Assembly: GCF_910592395.1 (NCBI RefSeq)
Contig: NC_088316.1
Coordinates: 310,001-374,000, forward strand
Source of the DNA: Lineus longissimus
Lineage: Eukaryota > Nemertea > Pilidiophora > Heteronemertea > Lineidae
Direction of reading: 5' to 3'
DNA length: 64,000 nt
Under the pieces are notes generated by a model. The model had not been told where the DNA came from, did not search any database, and was given only the letters and a program-made list of their open reading frames with translations. This document shows, piece after piece, positions 34,423 through 46,210 of this stretch (its first letter is position 1; every line of letters begins with the position of its first letter). The translations under genes and the position numbers were made by a program.

Positions 34423-37400
34423 ATGACGAATGTGAAGCACACCCTGCAGAAGGAGATATTTCTCCCAACTGATGAGCGGCTGCTGAATGTTGTGAATGTC
34501 ACCAAACCTGGCAAGAAGAAAAAGGCCAGCTTATTATGTATTGCGGGTAGGTAGGCCTACATTCTTCTAATGAAGTGCGATCCATTCCTCAACATTTTAA
34601 TTTCAATTTTTTATAGATATCATAGATGATAAAAGGGCAAACTTCAGACCGAAATTAATGAAGAAAAAGTTCTTCTTCTAAAATACTCTCCGGCCACGAC
34701 AAGTTAAGTTGCCTTGTGGAGGAAGAATAAACAAGTTTACACATGGTTTGCCTTTCTTCCCATATTCACAGTGACAACAGAGAGACCCGTCGTCACATCC
34801 ATTTACCAGGTCAAGAAGTCCGACCGTGGCGACACCTATAAGAAGAAATTGAGTTGGTTCTTGAAGGATTTGAAGCAAGTCGATGGAAAAGACTCGGCTA
34901 AGGTAAGTTCACTGAAACAAATTGATTTTTTTTCGCAATCTTGATCCCAACATCCCAAAAAAGGCAATTCCCCACAATAACAATCTTTGATATCACTTCT
35001 TTAGGAAATTGCAGAATTCGACCTCCACTTTGAGAAGGTTTACAAATGGGTGGCAAGCAACCTCTCAGAGAAAGATGCTTTCATCGCCTGCCTATGGAAG
35101 TTATCACAGAGACATCTTTCAGAAAAGCCAGAGTTTGTCAACATTCCAATTCATTTACTCGAAGGTAAGTGGTCATCTATCTTTGACTTTCCATTTGTGG
35201 TAGATGTCCTGATCTAACAAATATGGAAGCTTTTTACCCATTGGTTCCTGAGAGGGGTTATCCATTTGAAACTTGGAAGCATTTATTTTGAATTTCAGAA
35301 ATAGCCCCAGTGTCTGAGCTCGGGCGTCCGATCCACCAGGGTGATGATATCTCTGTGAATAGCGAGGACTACCAAGCCCTCTCTACCAAGGAGGAGGCTG
35401 ACTTGGAGAGTCTCATGTCCCAGTGTGAATTTGCCATTAGCAATGCTGAGGCATTCTCGGAACAGTTGTCAAAGGATCTATCTTCGCTGGATGGGGTAAG
35501 AAATATCAATGAGCTTTGACTTTGAATACTGATCAATTTTGCTGATTTTGTGACCTGACAAGTTGGCTCCGGTTCGGGTCTAACTGAGATTTATATTTCC
35601 AGATTAACTGGTCTGGATTTTTAGAAGTCGAAATAAAATATTGAGTTGAGAGGTGAACTAGGACATTACAAGCTTTACAAGTAATATTTGGTGATGTGAT
35701 GTAAGTAGGAGAAAGCTGGCAACCTCAGAGAAAATGTGCGTTGTCAAAAGAGAGTTCACCTCTCCATCACATGAGTGTACCGAGACCAAACAGGAATCGA
35801 ACCCAAGACTTTAGAGGTGACAGGCACTGATGTCTCCATGTGTTGTGAAAATGCTTCTTTTTCCATCTGCAGGCAAATATCCATTCGATCATGGCGTCGG
35901 AAGGACAGGTGCTGAACCTGATGAGGCTCCTAGAAAACGGCATTCGCGAGGCATCTGTCATTGAAAATAAGCTGGAGTCTTATGACCAGCTGCTTCAGGT
36001 ATGCTGTCATCTCCTCACCTGTTTGGATGACCTCATTCTTATCGTCATAGCAACTCTTGCTCTAAAAACAAACCTCAGTATCTCTTGACCTTCTGCTTCA
36101 GGAGTTGGCTTGGTGATTACGTGATGTATTGTTGACTTTTCTGCTTCAGGGTGTGAAGGACAGTATGGAGATCATGAAAGACAAGGATGCCCTCATTCAC
36201 ATCCAGAATAAAAATCACCAACGTCTGCTGGAAGAACTTGACAGTTTAGTGGTGAGTAGACGTGAGAATGGAGGACGGTGCTATGATGGCAGATTATGAA
36301 ATATAGGAAGGCAATAAAGATGGGTCTTCACTGATACAACACCCAGTATCACTTGTGATACGACACTTTAGACAGGGGTGAGATTTATCTTGATGCCACT
36401 GTCAAAGCCAGGAATGAACTTCCTCAAGTCTCGGATGATTGATAAGTCAAAGAGTCGTCTAGTAACACCTGGTGTCACTTTTGTTGGCGATGTTTGTTGG
36501 TGATGCACATGATAAACTTTATTTCTAAGTTGCCTTTTTTCTTTTGAAAATGTGTTGTCTGTGTGAGAGAAAATTGATGAGGGATCACCATATTTCTTCT
36601 CTCTGTCCTCAGTGTCAGTTGGATCTTGAGCACTGCCATGTGAAGGCCCTCCTTGACGGTGATCTCACAAACCCCAATGGCATCTATGAGTGCACCGCCG
36701 CGGCTGAGGCACTGCAGACGTGTATGGCAGCAAATATTCACCCAGGTAAGGTTGAGAGAGTAGTGGCATCGTGACAGGCTCATAATCAGGAGGTTGTTGG
36801 TTCAACTCTCACAAGACTTTCCTTGTCTTTTCGAGCGAGACACGTAAGCTACTTCTAGTCACGTAGCTCTGGCCTGATGTGATACTTTGACTCCAGCTGT
36901 ATCCCAGTAAAACATCTTGCAAGGATTATCAGCAAGTCATATTGAGTGTTGAGACTGTTTGTCAGTCTCCAAAGAGTCTGACCCTTCCTGTTTTTAACTT
37001 TCGATTGAAAGCAGATTTTTGGTCAGCGCATGAATTGATGGTGTATCAAGAGAGGGGTATGACATCAGTTGTGCTGGGACATCAGACCTTGATGCTGTGA
37101 CCTTCGCACTAAAATCACTCAGAAACTTCCATATGTGCAAAGCTTTTGAACAAAAGAGGATTTCTGGTTGATACAATGGATCCGTTATGAAACTCCCCAA
37201 CCTTCTGCGTTTTAAAACATAAGATGACAATCTTCTCTGTTTCAGCCTTGGTCAAGATGTCGGCCGTACAAGAACAACAAAAACTCTTCAACAAACTGAA
37301 GAGTACCTTTGTCCGCAATCTCTCTCATCATCTCAACTGTCTCTTCATACAACAGGTATCTCAAAGGCTCACGCTCTTCACTCAGAATGTGAAACTAAAT

Positions 37401-40400
37401 TTAAGATTTAAGTAAATATGGAACAAAATGGTGTCTTCCGTAGTTTGCAAGAAATATCTATTTTGAAAGTCAACAAAGTTAATAGTGGACAGGAAATGTT
37501 GTGATTGTATCAGAAGTTTCTAAATATGACTGCTAAACGATATTTGCTCATTGTATGCATTACACAGTATTGAGGCCATGTTGCCTTGGAGATGCAACAG
37601 TGTGTGCATTACCATGTACATCTCTGTGTACATCTTTGTGTCGCCTTTACCAAGGGAACCAGGTTGGTGGATGGATATGTTTTATTGTTGTGTTTCAGGG
37701 TAATGAGATGGGTGAGACTTTGAATCGCTGTGCTTCCGAGTTGCGTCTGCCCCAGCATCATACGAGTCATCGCGATCTCACGCCGTATGCTGAGGTGATG
37801 TTGTGGTTGAAGAATGCTGACCCCTCCAGCTTCTCAAAGCTGGCAAAGGTAGGCACCTCTTGCTCACCATTCCATCCTTAGCTAAAGTGTTTGTCACTGC
37901 AGTGCACCGAGTGTGGATTCAGCCTGGCTCACTTTTGGTAGAGGCTTAATCCACACGCCCTCAATCACCATGTGCCGTATTTACAACACAGCAAAGTGCT
38001 CATTTTTGCCTACTTGAACACACGCTGTTGCCAGGGTCCTTGCATTAAATCAAGACCATTGGGTGGAGCTCCAGACCTTTGGCAGAAGTGCCTCAGGTTT
38101 GATCGTTGAGCTCCACCTTCCTGGTTTTGTACAGCGACCCACCAGTATGGGGTCAATTGTTTCACTTCATGCCATCTCTTTGTTTACTCTGACAGGTCTA
38201 CACTGAAAATCTCAGTCGCATCTACGACCGGGAGGTGAAGGAGTTTGTTGAGGCAGCACGCCAGAGACTCATGGCATCTAAAGGCGAGAAGAAATCATTT
38301 GGTAAGTTAGGGAATTTAGGAAAACTCAACTTATCACAATACTAAGGTCACTGTGTTTTTGTACAGCACAAATACACCATTTTGCAGAGCTATTTTATTC
38401 CACAACTTTAGATCAAAATTATTCAGTCTTGATTTGTTGTAAAAAGATTTACTGGCAACATTGTGGTGGCCTCCTTATTTTCTTAATCATCCGAGCGCAA
38501 TGGCAAGCCTGGTCTGCTTGTGGCTTTGTCCTTCCATGTTCCATAACGGGCATGAGCAGTTCCTTAAGACCACTGACACAGAGTGCCTCTATGGAGACTG
38601 AGGATTACGACAGTCGTTGTAAAGTGTCTTGAGACAGTGGTCAGTTGCGAGTGCTGTTTAAAAGCCATCATTTTGGATATGATGATTGTATTGCAGGACC
38701 TCGACTGACCGGCTCCTCGTCTAGCCTGAACAAGAGCAGTGACAACCGCGGCAGATCTGCCTCCATACAGCTCGGTGATTCAGATTCTTATCACGGCTCT
38801 GACGTTGACCTATCAAACCGCACAAAATTTGACCAAGTGTTCGACAAAGTTCTCAGCGAGTTGGAACCAGTGTGTCTGGCAGAGCAGGATTTCTGTGTCA
38901 AGTTTTTCCACTTGACGAGCGGAGAAGTGATGGACGTCACAGATATACTGGTTCGTTCAGTTTGGTTTTTTGGGATGGAAGTCATCTGGCAAGATTTCTA
39001 AGAATGCAAAATTTCTTCACAGGACTTGTTACAAAACATTCATGCCCATTCACCGGCGGTAAACATCAGTCCTAAACTCTCCTCCTTCTCCATTAAGGAT
39101 GGATGATCTGTAAAACGCCACCAGATGAGCATGCCTGGCACTTGGCTTTATGCAAATTGCTTGTTAGGAGGATTTGAAATTCAGTTCCAAGATTATATCA
39201 GCCAGCTCTGTAGTTGCCGTCATTCCTAAATCTTTTTCTACTTTGCCTGCGTATCCTGGTGGGATAGACAACTTGGTATAAGCAGACACTCACAAAGACA
39301 GGAGATTTCTTGAAACAAGATGATGCTGCCATTTGATGAACTTGTTGTTGATGACTTGTTTATTTATTACCAATCCAGGATACGAGTGCAGGAAGTGGGT
39401 CGAGCTATGGCGATGAGGAGGATGCACAAGCCACCCGGAGGAAACATCAGAGCCAGTAAGTCTGCATTCAGAATCGGCTGAGGTTAGTCCTCTGCCGTGG
39501 TCAGCTTCTTCTTCTGCGTTCAGAAGTTTTAAGATGCCCGCTAGACAGTTAGTCCATTTTCAGTAACAAAGTCAGTCGTCCTAGAGAGCCCGAGAGCTTG
39601 TGGTCAGGGTGGTGTCCTTCTGCCAATATTCCTCTATATTCTTCGTAAGGCTGAGGTGATTCTCTTACCATGGTGAGGCTGGTTGTGGGGCTCTTCAAGC
39701 TAGGGAGCTATGTCATCTAGAATGGCAGGATCCATGAACTCCTGGAGTTTGAACCAAGCCTTATGGATGCATATCACACCCACTGGTACAGGCTAGATAA
39801 AACTTCATCTGGTAAAAATCCATCTGCCTTCAACGATACTGAACCAATGCACCATCAAAGCTCTCTAAGTGGAGGGTCATTTTGACTCTTCAATGTTCAC
39901 AACAACAACATTTTGCCGGCTTTTTGTGATTCATGAGCATTTCTAAAAAAAATGTTCATGATTGTTAGTTTAGCGAATTACCAAGTTTCTGGTTTTTTCA
40001 TCAAATGAAGAAAAAAACTTTTTCACGTCTAATCGCTTCCTTTCTCGCCACCAGGAGGCAAATGAACGAAGAGATCCGACGCATGATGGGCCAACTTTTC
40101 CCATGTTTAGAAACGGAACTGACGAGTTTCATTTCCTTTGGACACAAACAAGATGCTTTGTGAGTGTTTACTTCATTTGAAATCATATGATGTTTTTAAT
40201 GTCGGGAGTTTGGAGCCTAATCTGAAACCATTGGGTCAGCCGTACCTTGGCATTGGTAATAATAGTTTTTCTGCCAAAACTCAACGCTAGTGGTTAGTTG
40301 ATACGATTTTATGAATCAAAGAGAGTTTGCAGTAAGTGTTCTGTTGTAGCATATCCCTGCGATGAGGCGAAACATCACCAAAAACTTGTCATAAAGCATA

Positions 40401-43400
40401 ATCAACGAGCATTTGATATGAGTGAATTCTGTAAGATTGCTGTCGACTGTTGATTGTTTGACTGGTTGGTTTCAGTAACTCCCTCTATATGCTGGTCAGG
40501 ATGAGTCAACACGTGGTCAACGCGCAGGATACCGGCTCATTCCTTAGTATGACGTTTGCCAGCTGTCTTGTTCAGGTCAAGAGGAACTTCGATCGCTTTG
40601 TGGTGAGTTTGAATCCATCCATCACCTTGACAAGATTAACGTTGTCACATGTGTGTCAGGGTGTCTTGGTCACATGGCCTCATGACATCACCAGGTCTGT
40701 TGCCGTCAGTCATTATCATGACATCATGACATAAAAAACTGGGTCATAGCTCATGAATGAGATTTCCATCAAAGCGTGGCCAGTGAATAATGTTCCCATC
40801 AAAACATGTCCTTCTTATGAATTGAAGCGGTGATTATTGAAGTGTCAGAGCTTCCTTCTAAGGCCATCGCTGCTAAAAAATACATCACAAATCTGCCGCT
40901 GTCCGGCAAAACTGATGTCCATTTGTTGTGCTCTGTACGTTTAGTGCATGGTTAAAGATCATGCCGAGTTGAGCTAAAACCATCACAGCGCCATATCAAG
41001 TGGTCTTTACTAATGAACTCTTTCATTTTACAGCAACTTCAGATCCAGTCCGTTCTAGATTTCAAAATTTCTAAAAAGACAAGATGTGGTATTCTCCAAT
41101 TTGTGAAGCACTTTGAGGTGAGTCATCTCACAAAAGCTCTTCATCAAGAGGAATAAACTTGCTCTGCCTTGGTAGCTCAAAAAGTAGACAACATAATTCC
41201 CGTTGTTCTCTAATCAAAAAATATCTTTTGTTATTTTGATTTTTGTGAATCGAGGTTGATTTGGAAAATGCCTGCAGAAATTCTGCAGTTTCCAGTATCA
41301 CTCACTTCCTTCATTATTTCTACTTGTTACAGGACTTTGCCACCCAAGCTGAGAATATCTTCCAAGGCTCCGACCGGCGGGCCAACCTGGAAAAGGCCTA
41401 TACGAGACTGGTGAGGACCATCTTTGAGCATATCACGAGGATATCGGCCGAACCACAGAAATCTCCTCAGGAAGTAGTCATGATGGGCAAGTATAAATTT
41501 GGAGTGATATCTCTTGCCTTTCTGATTCTGGTCGAGAACTCAAGTTTTTAATATTTCGTGTCCATGCAAATGTGTTGTCAACCAGATAACTTAGATAAAC
41601 AAGAGTCTTTAACGAGCAAACAGGAACTGTGAACCGTGTTACGTCCACAAGGAGTAGAAGTTGGTGAATTTGCTCATTTTCAATTGGCGAGAGACTTAAT
41701 ATTGCATTTGCTGCCACAGTTTGATGGTTAATGGCTTACCTTCACTTATTTTGGTTTTCAGAGAACTTCCATAGGATGTATGGTAAGTGTGTTTGTAAAA
41801 TTTGCGTGACTTACACTTTGGGGCTAGTATTAATGGCAATGATCTCAGGATAGACACAGCACATTTATTTGAAAGAAAGACACAAGATCTGTTGAAAGAG
41901 ATTAAAATCTTCACTGTTCCACTCTCGATTTGACCACATTACAATAAACCGTTGAGAGTAATTGTTTTGTAACTGTGGCCATGTGTTTCAGCGGTGCTCT
42001 CCCAACTGAAGATCAGCTGTCTTGACCAGGAGAGAAAGGAGGCCAAACAAAAGTATGTCGACAACCAACAGGCCTACGTCACTGCGTATCTTGGCAGGCC
42101 TATGGAGAAACTCAATGTGAGTGATCTGACTTAGATTGTTGGATACAAAGCTTAAGGTTGTGTGATTCATGGGATAATATCAAAGTTGAGTGCTGTGACA
42201 CCAGGTGGTGTCCATGAAGCAGCTCAAATCAAGACCTTATGCCCACCTTAGGCTTTTTGGAGGTTGTTCAAAACTCACCATTTTTAGAAGCGTGTTATGA
42301 CAGATTTTCTCTTGTGTCATGATTTGCCCAGCATAATTTGAACAAATAATTGAACCTGTCATATTACCTGTGGTACAGGACGTCATGTGACACTGTCATG
42401 TCACATGATGTTGGCGAGATCTCTTGTCAAGTGTCAAGTAAGAAATGTTTCTGTGATTGTGATGGATATTGTCTTAAAAATGAAAATCTGACTTCTATCA
42501 GGCAAGCCTATTGAAGAAGATTATGGTTAGAAACCTCATTCCAGGTGTATGATTTGTGACTGTTGTTATTTCAGACGTTCTTTGAAGGTGTGGAAGCCCG
42601 TGTCGCCCAAGGGGTGAAGAGAGAGGAGGTTAGCTATCAGCTGGCGTTCAGTAAGACCGAGGTGAGGAAGGTCATCAAGGAATACCCCGGGAAAGAGGTG
42701 AAGAAAGGCTTGGAACATCTCAAGAAGAAAGTGGAGAAACATCTCTGTGATGAGGAGAATCTATTCCAGGTAAACATAAGTCTCTGTTTCAAGTTGACCG
42801 AGTGAAATAACAACAACAATAATAATCAATGGCGACTTCTCTCGTGTAATACATGTATAGCAAGCATCCCATTGGCCACTGTGGATTATATGACACTAAC
42901 CCTCTCTCAACACAGACAATAGCCTTTTCATACCAATATCTTACGATCATACAATTAACTTTTAGCTTTGGGCTGTACTAATCCCTTCTTTGTGTGACGA
43001 CACAACACCTGTATAAACTAATGTGTTCTTGGGACCATGTCTGTTGAAGGAGATTCAGCTAGTGTGTTCTTGGGACCATGTCTGTTGAGGGAGATTCAGC
43101 TAGTGTGTTCTTGGGACCATGTCTGTTGAGGGAGATTCAGCTAGTGTGTTCTTGGGACCATGTCTGTTGAGGGAGATTCAGCTAGTGTGTTCTTGGGACC
43201 ATGTCTGTTGAGGGAGATTCAGCTAGTATGTTCTTGGGACCATGTCTGTTGAGGGAGATTCAGCTAGTGTGTTCTTGGGACCATGTCTGTTGAGGGAGAT
43301 TCAGCTAGTATGTTCTTGGGACCATGTCTGTTGAGGGAGATTCAGCTAGTATGTTCTTGGGACCATGTCTGTTGAGGGAGATTCAGCTAGTATGTTCTTG

Positions 43401-44216
43401 GGACCATGTCTGTTGAGGGAGATTCAGCTAGTGTGTTCTTGGGACCATGTCTGTTGAAGGAGATTCAGCCAGTATGTTCTTGGGACCATGTCTGTTGAGG
43501 GAGATTCAGCTAGTGTGTTCTTGGGACCATGTCTGTTGAGGGAGATTCAGCTAGTGTGTTCTTGGGACCATGTCTGTTGAGGGAGATTCAGCTAGTATGT
43601 TCTTGGGACCATGTCTGTTGAGGGAGATTCAGCTAGTATGTTCTTGGGACCATGTCTGTTGAAGGAGATTCAGCTAGTGTGTTCTTGGGACCATGTCTGT
43701 TGAGGGAGATTCAGCTAGTATGTTCTTGGGACCATGTCTGTTGAGGGAGATTCAACAGTATTTCTCACTTACTTCAGCTGACATTGCTACAATGTATGTC
43801 AACTGTGCCACCACTGTTTTTCAAAGGGCTGGCATAAGGTTCAGTTAACATTTACAATCCCCGATGGACTTAGTTTAATCACATTCAACTATAAATCCAT
43901 TGAATATTACTCTTCGTCAGTCAACCGATGATCTTTGGGCCGAGAACGGGGACTGTGAACTCGTTCCTAAGGTCCTTCAATAAGACAATTCCTTATATGA
44001 AAATATATTGACAAACTCCAATTTTAATGTCTAATTAATAATATGTTATGATTTGATTTCCAGGTCGTGTGGCATTCGATGCAGGATGAATTCATCAAAC
44101 AATACAAATACTTCGAGCAGCTGATCAACCAGTGCTACCCAGGATCCAACATGACGCTGGAATTCAAGATCGATGACCTACTTAATTACTTCTCGGAGAT
44201 CGCTCAATCGCATTGA
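34423..44216 (+). CDS. EXOC1: Exocyst complex component 1 (Sec3), 20 exons
   Basis: EXOC1 is the Sec3 subunit of the octameric exocyst, which tethers secretory vesicles to the plasma membrane. Exons: 34423-34546, 34772-34902, 35005-35164, 35299-35495, 35873-35998, 36150-36251, 36613-36745, 37246-37355, 37699-37848, 38196-38301, 38697-38950, 39379-39455, 40055-40159, 40476-40602, 41034-41117, 41333-41486, 41762-41782, 41992-42116, 42575-42769, 44064-44216. All phases close to give 877 residues (human 894). The N-terminal PIP2/Rho-binding PH domain is marked by [19 protein letters not shown] and [14 protein letters not shown]. The helical rod follows, with a Ser-rich linker ([14 protein letters not shown]), [17 protein letters not shown] and near-identity to human in [12 protein letters not shown] and [14 protein letters not shown]. 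The 5' exon edge (AG at 34411-34412) leaves only 10 bp of leader before the ATG, so an upstream non-coding exon is likely. Intron 16 is GC-AG and is followed by a 21-nt micro-exon. Confidence 0.97.
35793..35803 (-). repeat. tRNA-like B box in EXOC1 intron 4
   Basis: The minus strand reads GGTTCGATTCC, a perfect pol III B box, without a complete tRNA around it. Confidence 0.4.
36799..36809 (+). repeat. tRNA-like B box in EXOC1 intron 7
   Basis: GGTTCAACTCT follows an A-box-like GTAGTGGCATCGTG; likely a tRNA-derived SINE head. Confidence 0.35.
43022..43754. repeat. 39-bp minisatellite, ~19 copies
   Basis: A 39-bp unit (GTGTTCTTGGGACCATGTCT...) with G/A variants at one site, in EXOC1 intron 19. 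Confidence 0.97.
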
Positions 44217-45679
44217 TTCTTACGGATAAAAGACAATCCCAATCTCAGCCACATCCAGGACTTTTGTCAACAACTAGAGCCAGGTTTGAATGTCTTGGGT
44301 GAAAAGACGTGGCATGAACAGATATCGACAGTGAAATGGAATTCTTTCAAAACAGGCTCTGGTTGGCGAAGATTTCAGATCGGTGCAGATTGTTGTAGAA
44401 TCGATTTACGGTGTTCGATAGAAGGACAAAATAATCATATCAGATCAACTCAATATATCTGGGCAATTGCTCAGTTGCAACAGACATTAGAGGATCATTG
44501 TTGTCATTGAATTTGTATCTTTGAGGTTTTACATGGAGTAGGACATTCCTTGGGAATTGTCCCATGATTGTGGCAAGTCATGCTTATGCTGCTTAATGGT
44601 CATGACATGTCCAATCATGACTTGATGGTCGCCCTATTTGTGCATATGTCTCATATTTGAATCCTTTCTTTGGTGCTATATTGTAAATTTGTATAGCAAT
44701 CTTATTGTTTAGCAGAATGTAGTTAAACTTCAGTAGTTTGTGGAAGATGTTTAAAATGACAGTTTGGCTAGCTTCATGTCATAAAGATGGTCACAGCTCT
44801 GTAGATAGACAAGTTCACGTCACTTCAACAGCTTGTCAGAAGTTTCCATGTATCAGTCCTCCAAGTGGTAAATGTATATTAATGAACAGACTTGTAATGT
44901 AATCTTGTTTTTGGACTTAGAGGCTATATTCTCTGTTAACACGAGATGGCACCGTGTATGTGGAAATCTTCTATGCGAACATATAGAGAAAATTAAAGCT
45001 CCACATGTAAAAGAATCTTGTATGAGCTGTTTGTTTGTTATGGTCAATATTGTCCTTGTGATCAGGGACATTTTAAATGGTGATGGAGAGCAAGAGCTGT
45101 CTTGATTGTCCTGGTGGTGAAGTGCTACCAATACTGGTTGTGACTACTCTCTTGTCTCCGCTGGTTGTGACTGAAGGCCTATTCCCATCATGAATAGGAG
45201 TGTGTCTAGGTCTGATATTGGTAACAAGAAACATCACGCTTTCCTGTATGAGACTGTACTCTTGTCTTAACTGGCTGTGAATGTAGACCAACGTCCACTC
45301 GAATAAGTGTGCCAATGATCCTGACGTTCCAAATACTGAACTCGAGACGAGCTACTTGGTGAACATGCACAACCGGAACACGAGACAACTATCACCCTGT
45401 CTGACCATTCCACAAGTATCAGATCTCATTTGTCTGTTTCCTGTCATCTGGCCACGCCCGCAGCCAACAACGTTTTAGCCATTTGGATCTCGCAATAGCT
45501 ACATATTGTCTTTATACTGTGTTGATGTGTTCAAGCTGGTTGCAGTATGTCTGTTACGGTTCAAATCGCCTTTGTAAACAGACTTCATCATGTTGACACA
45601 GTATCTCCACACAACCAAGTCACATCTTCATGGTGAGACAAAGAGCCAAGTATACTTGCCTATTCACATCAGAAGTGTT

Positions 45680-45685
45680 TTTATT
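45680..45685 (-). promoter_or_regulatory. Candidate poly(A) signal of the ABCC4-like gene
   Basis: AATAAA on the minus strand about 530 bp after the stop codon. Confidence 0.5.
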
Positions 45686-45809
45686 GTTAGTATGACACTT
45701 TTTCCCAGAAGTATAAAATGATAGCCATTACATACATTCGCTATGCACAATCAAATCAAACACATATAACATATAACATATAACATACTGTAAAATATCA
45801 ATAACTTGA

Positions 45810-45815
45810 AATAAA
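45810..45815 (+). promoter_or_regulatory. Candidate poly(A) signal of EXOC1
   Basis: AATAAA on the plus strand 1.6 kb after the EXOC1 stop codon. If used, the EXOC1 and ABCC4-like transcripts overlap tail to tail by over 100 bp. Confidence 0.35.
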
Positions 45816-46210
45816 ACAAATATCAAGATGTGGTCACCATACATTTACAGTACAGTTTGTCTAATTCAAGGGTGACAACACAATTAAATAACTTTTCTTT
45901 GGAAACGTATCATGCATTTACAAAACATATCCTTTAGTGGCAATAGGAGCAGATTTTACCATTTTGACATCCAGAAAACATTTCAGGGGGTCAGAAACAA
46001 GTGATTTCGACCCACTTTTGGGCACAGTCACCATTAAACGGTGTTTTATAAGAGTAACTGAGAGGCCAGCCCATGTCAAGTTCTCCTGTTGACAACGTTG
46101 TACACTCACACCTCTCATTCATTCCATTTCAGGATAGAAAACACTTAAATAATCACAGAAAAACACATCAGCTCAGTGAAATGTTTCCTAAAATAACGTC
46201 TTGACACCAC

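Larger units (their letters stand above)
44217..46210. other. Convergent 3' region between EXOC1 and the ABCC4-like gene
   Basis: Two 3' UTRs converge here. No coding exon was seen. Candidate poly(A) signals are ATTAAA near 44992 and AATAAA at 45810 (plus), and AATAAA at 45680-45685 (minus). An (ATATAAC)n run is at about 45765-45786. Confidence 0.7.
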
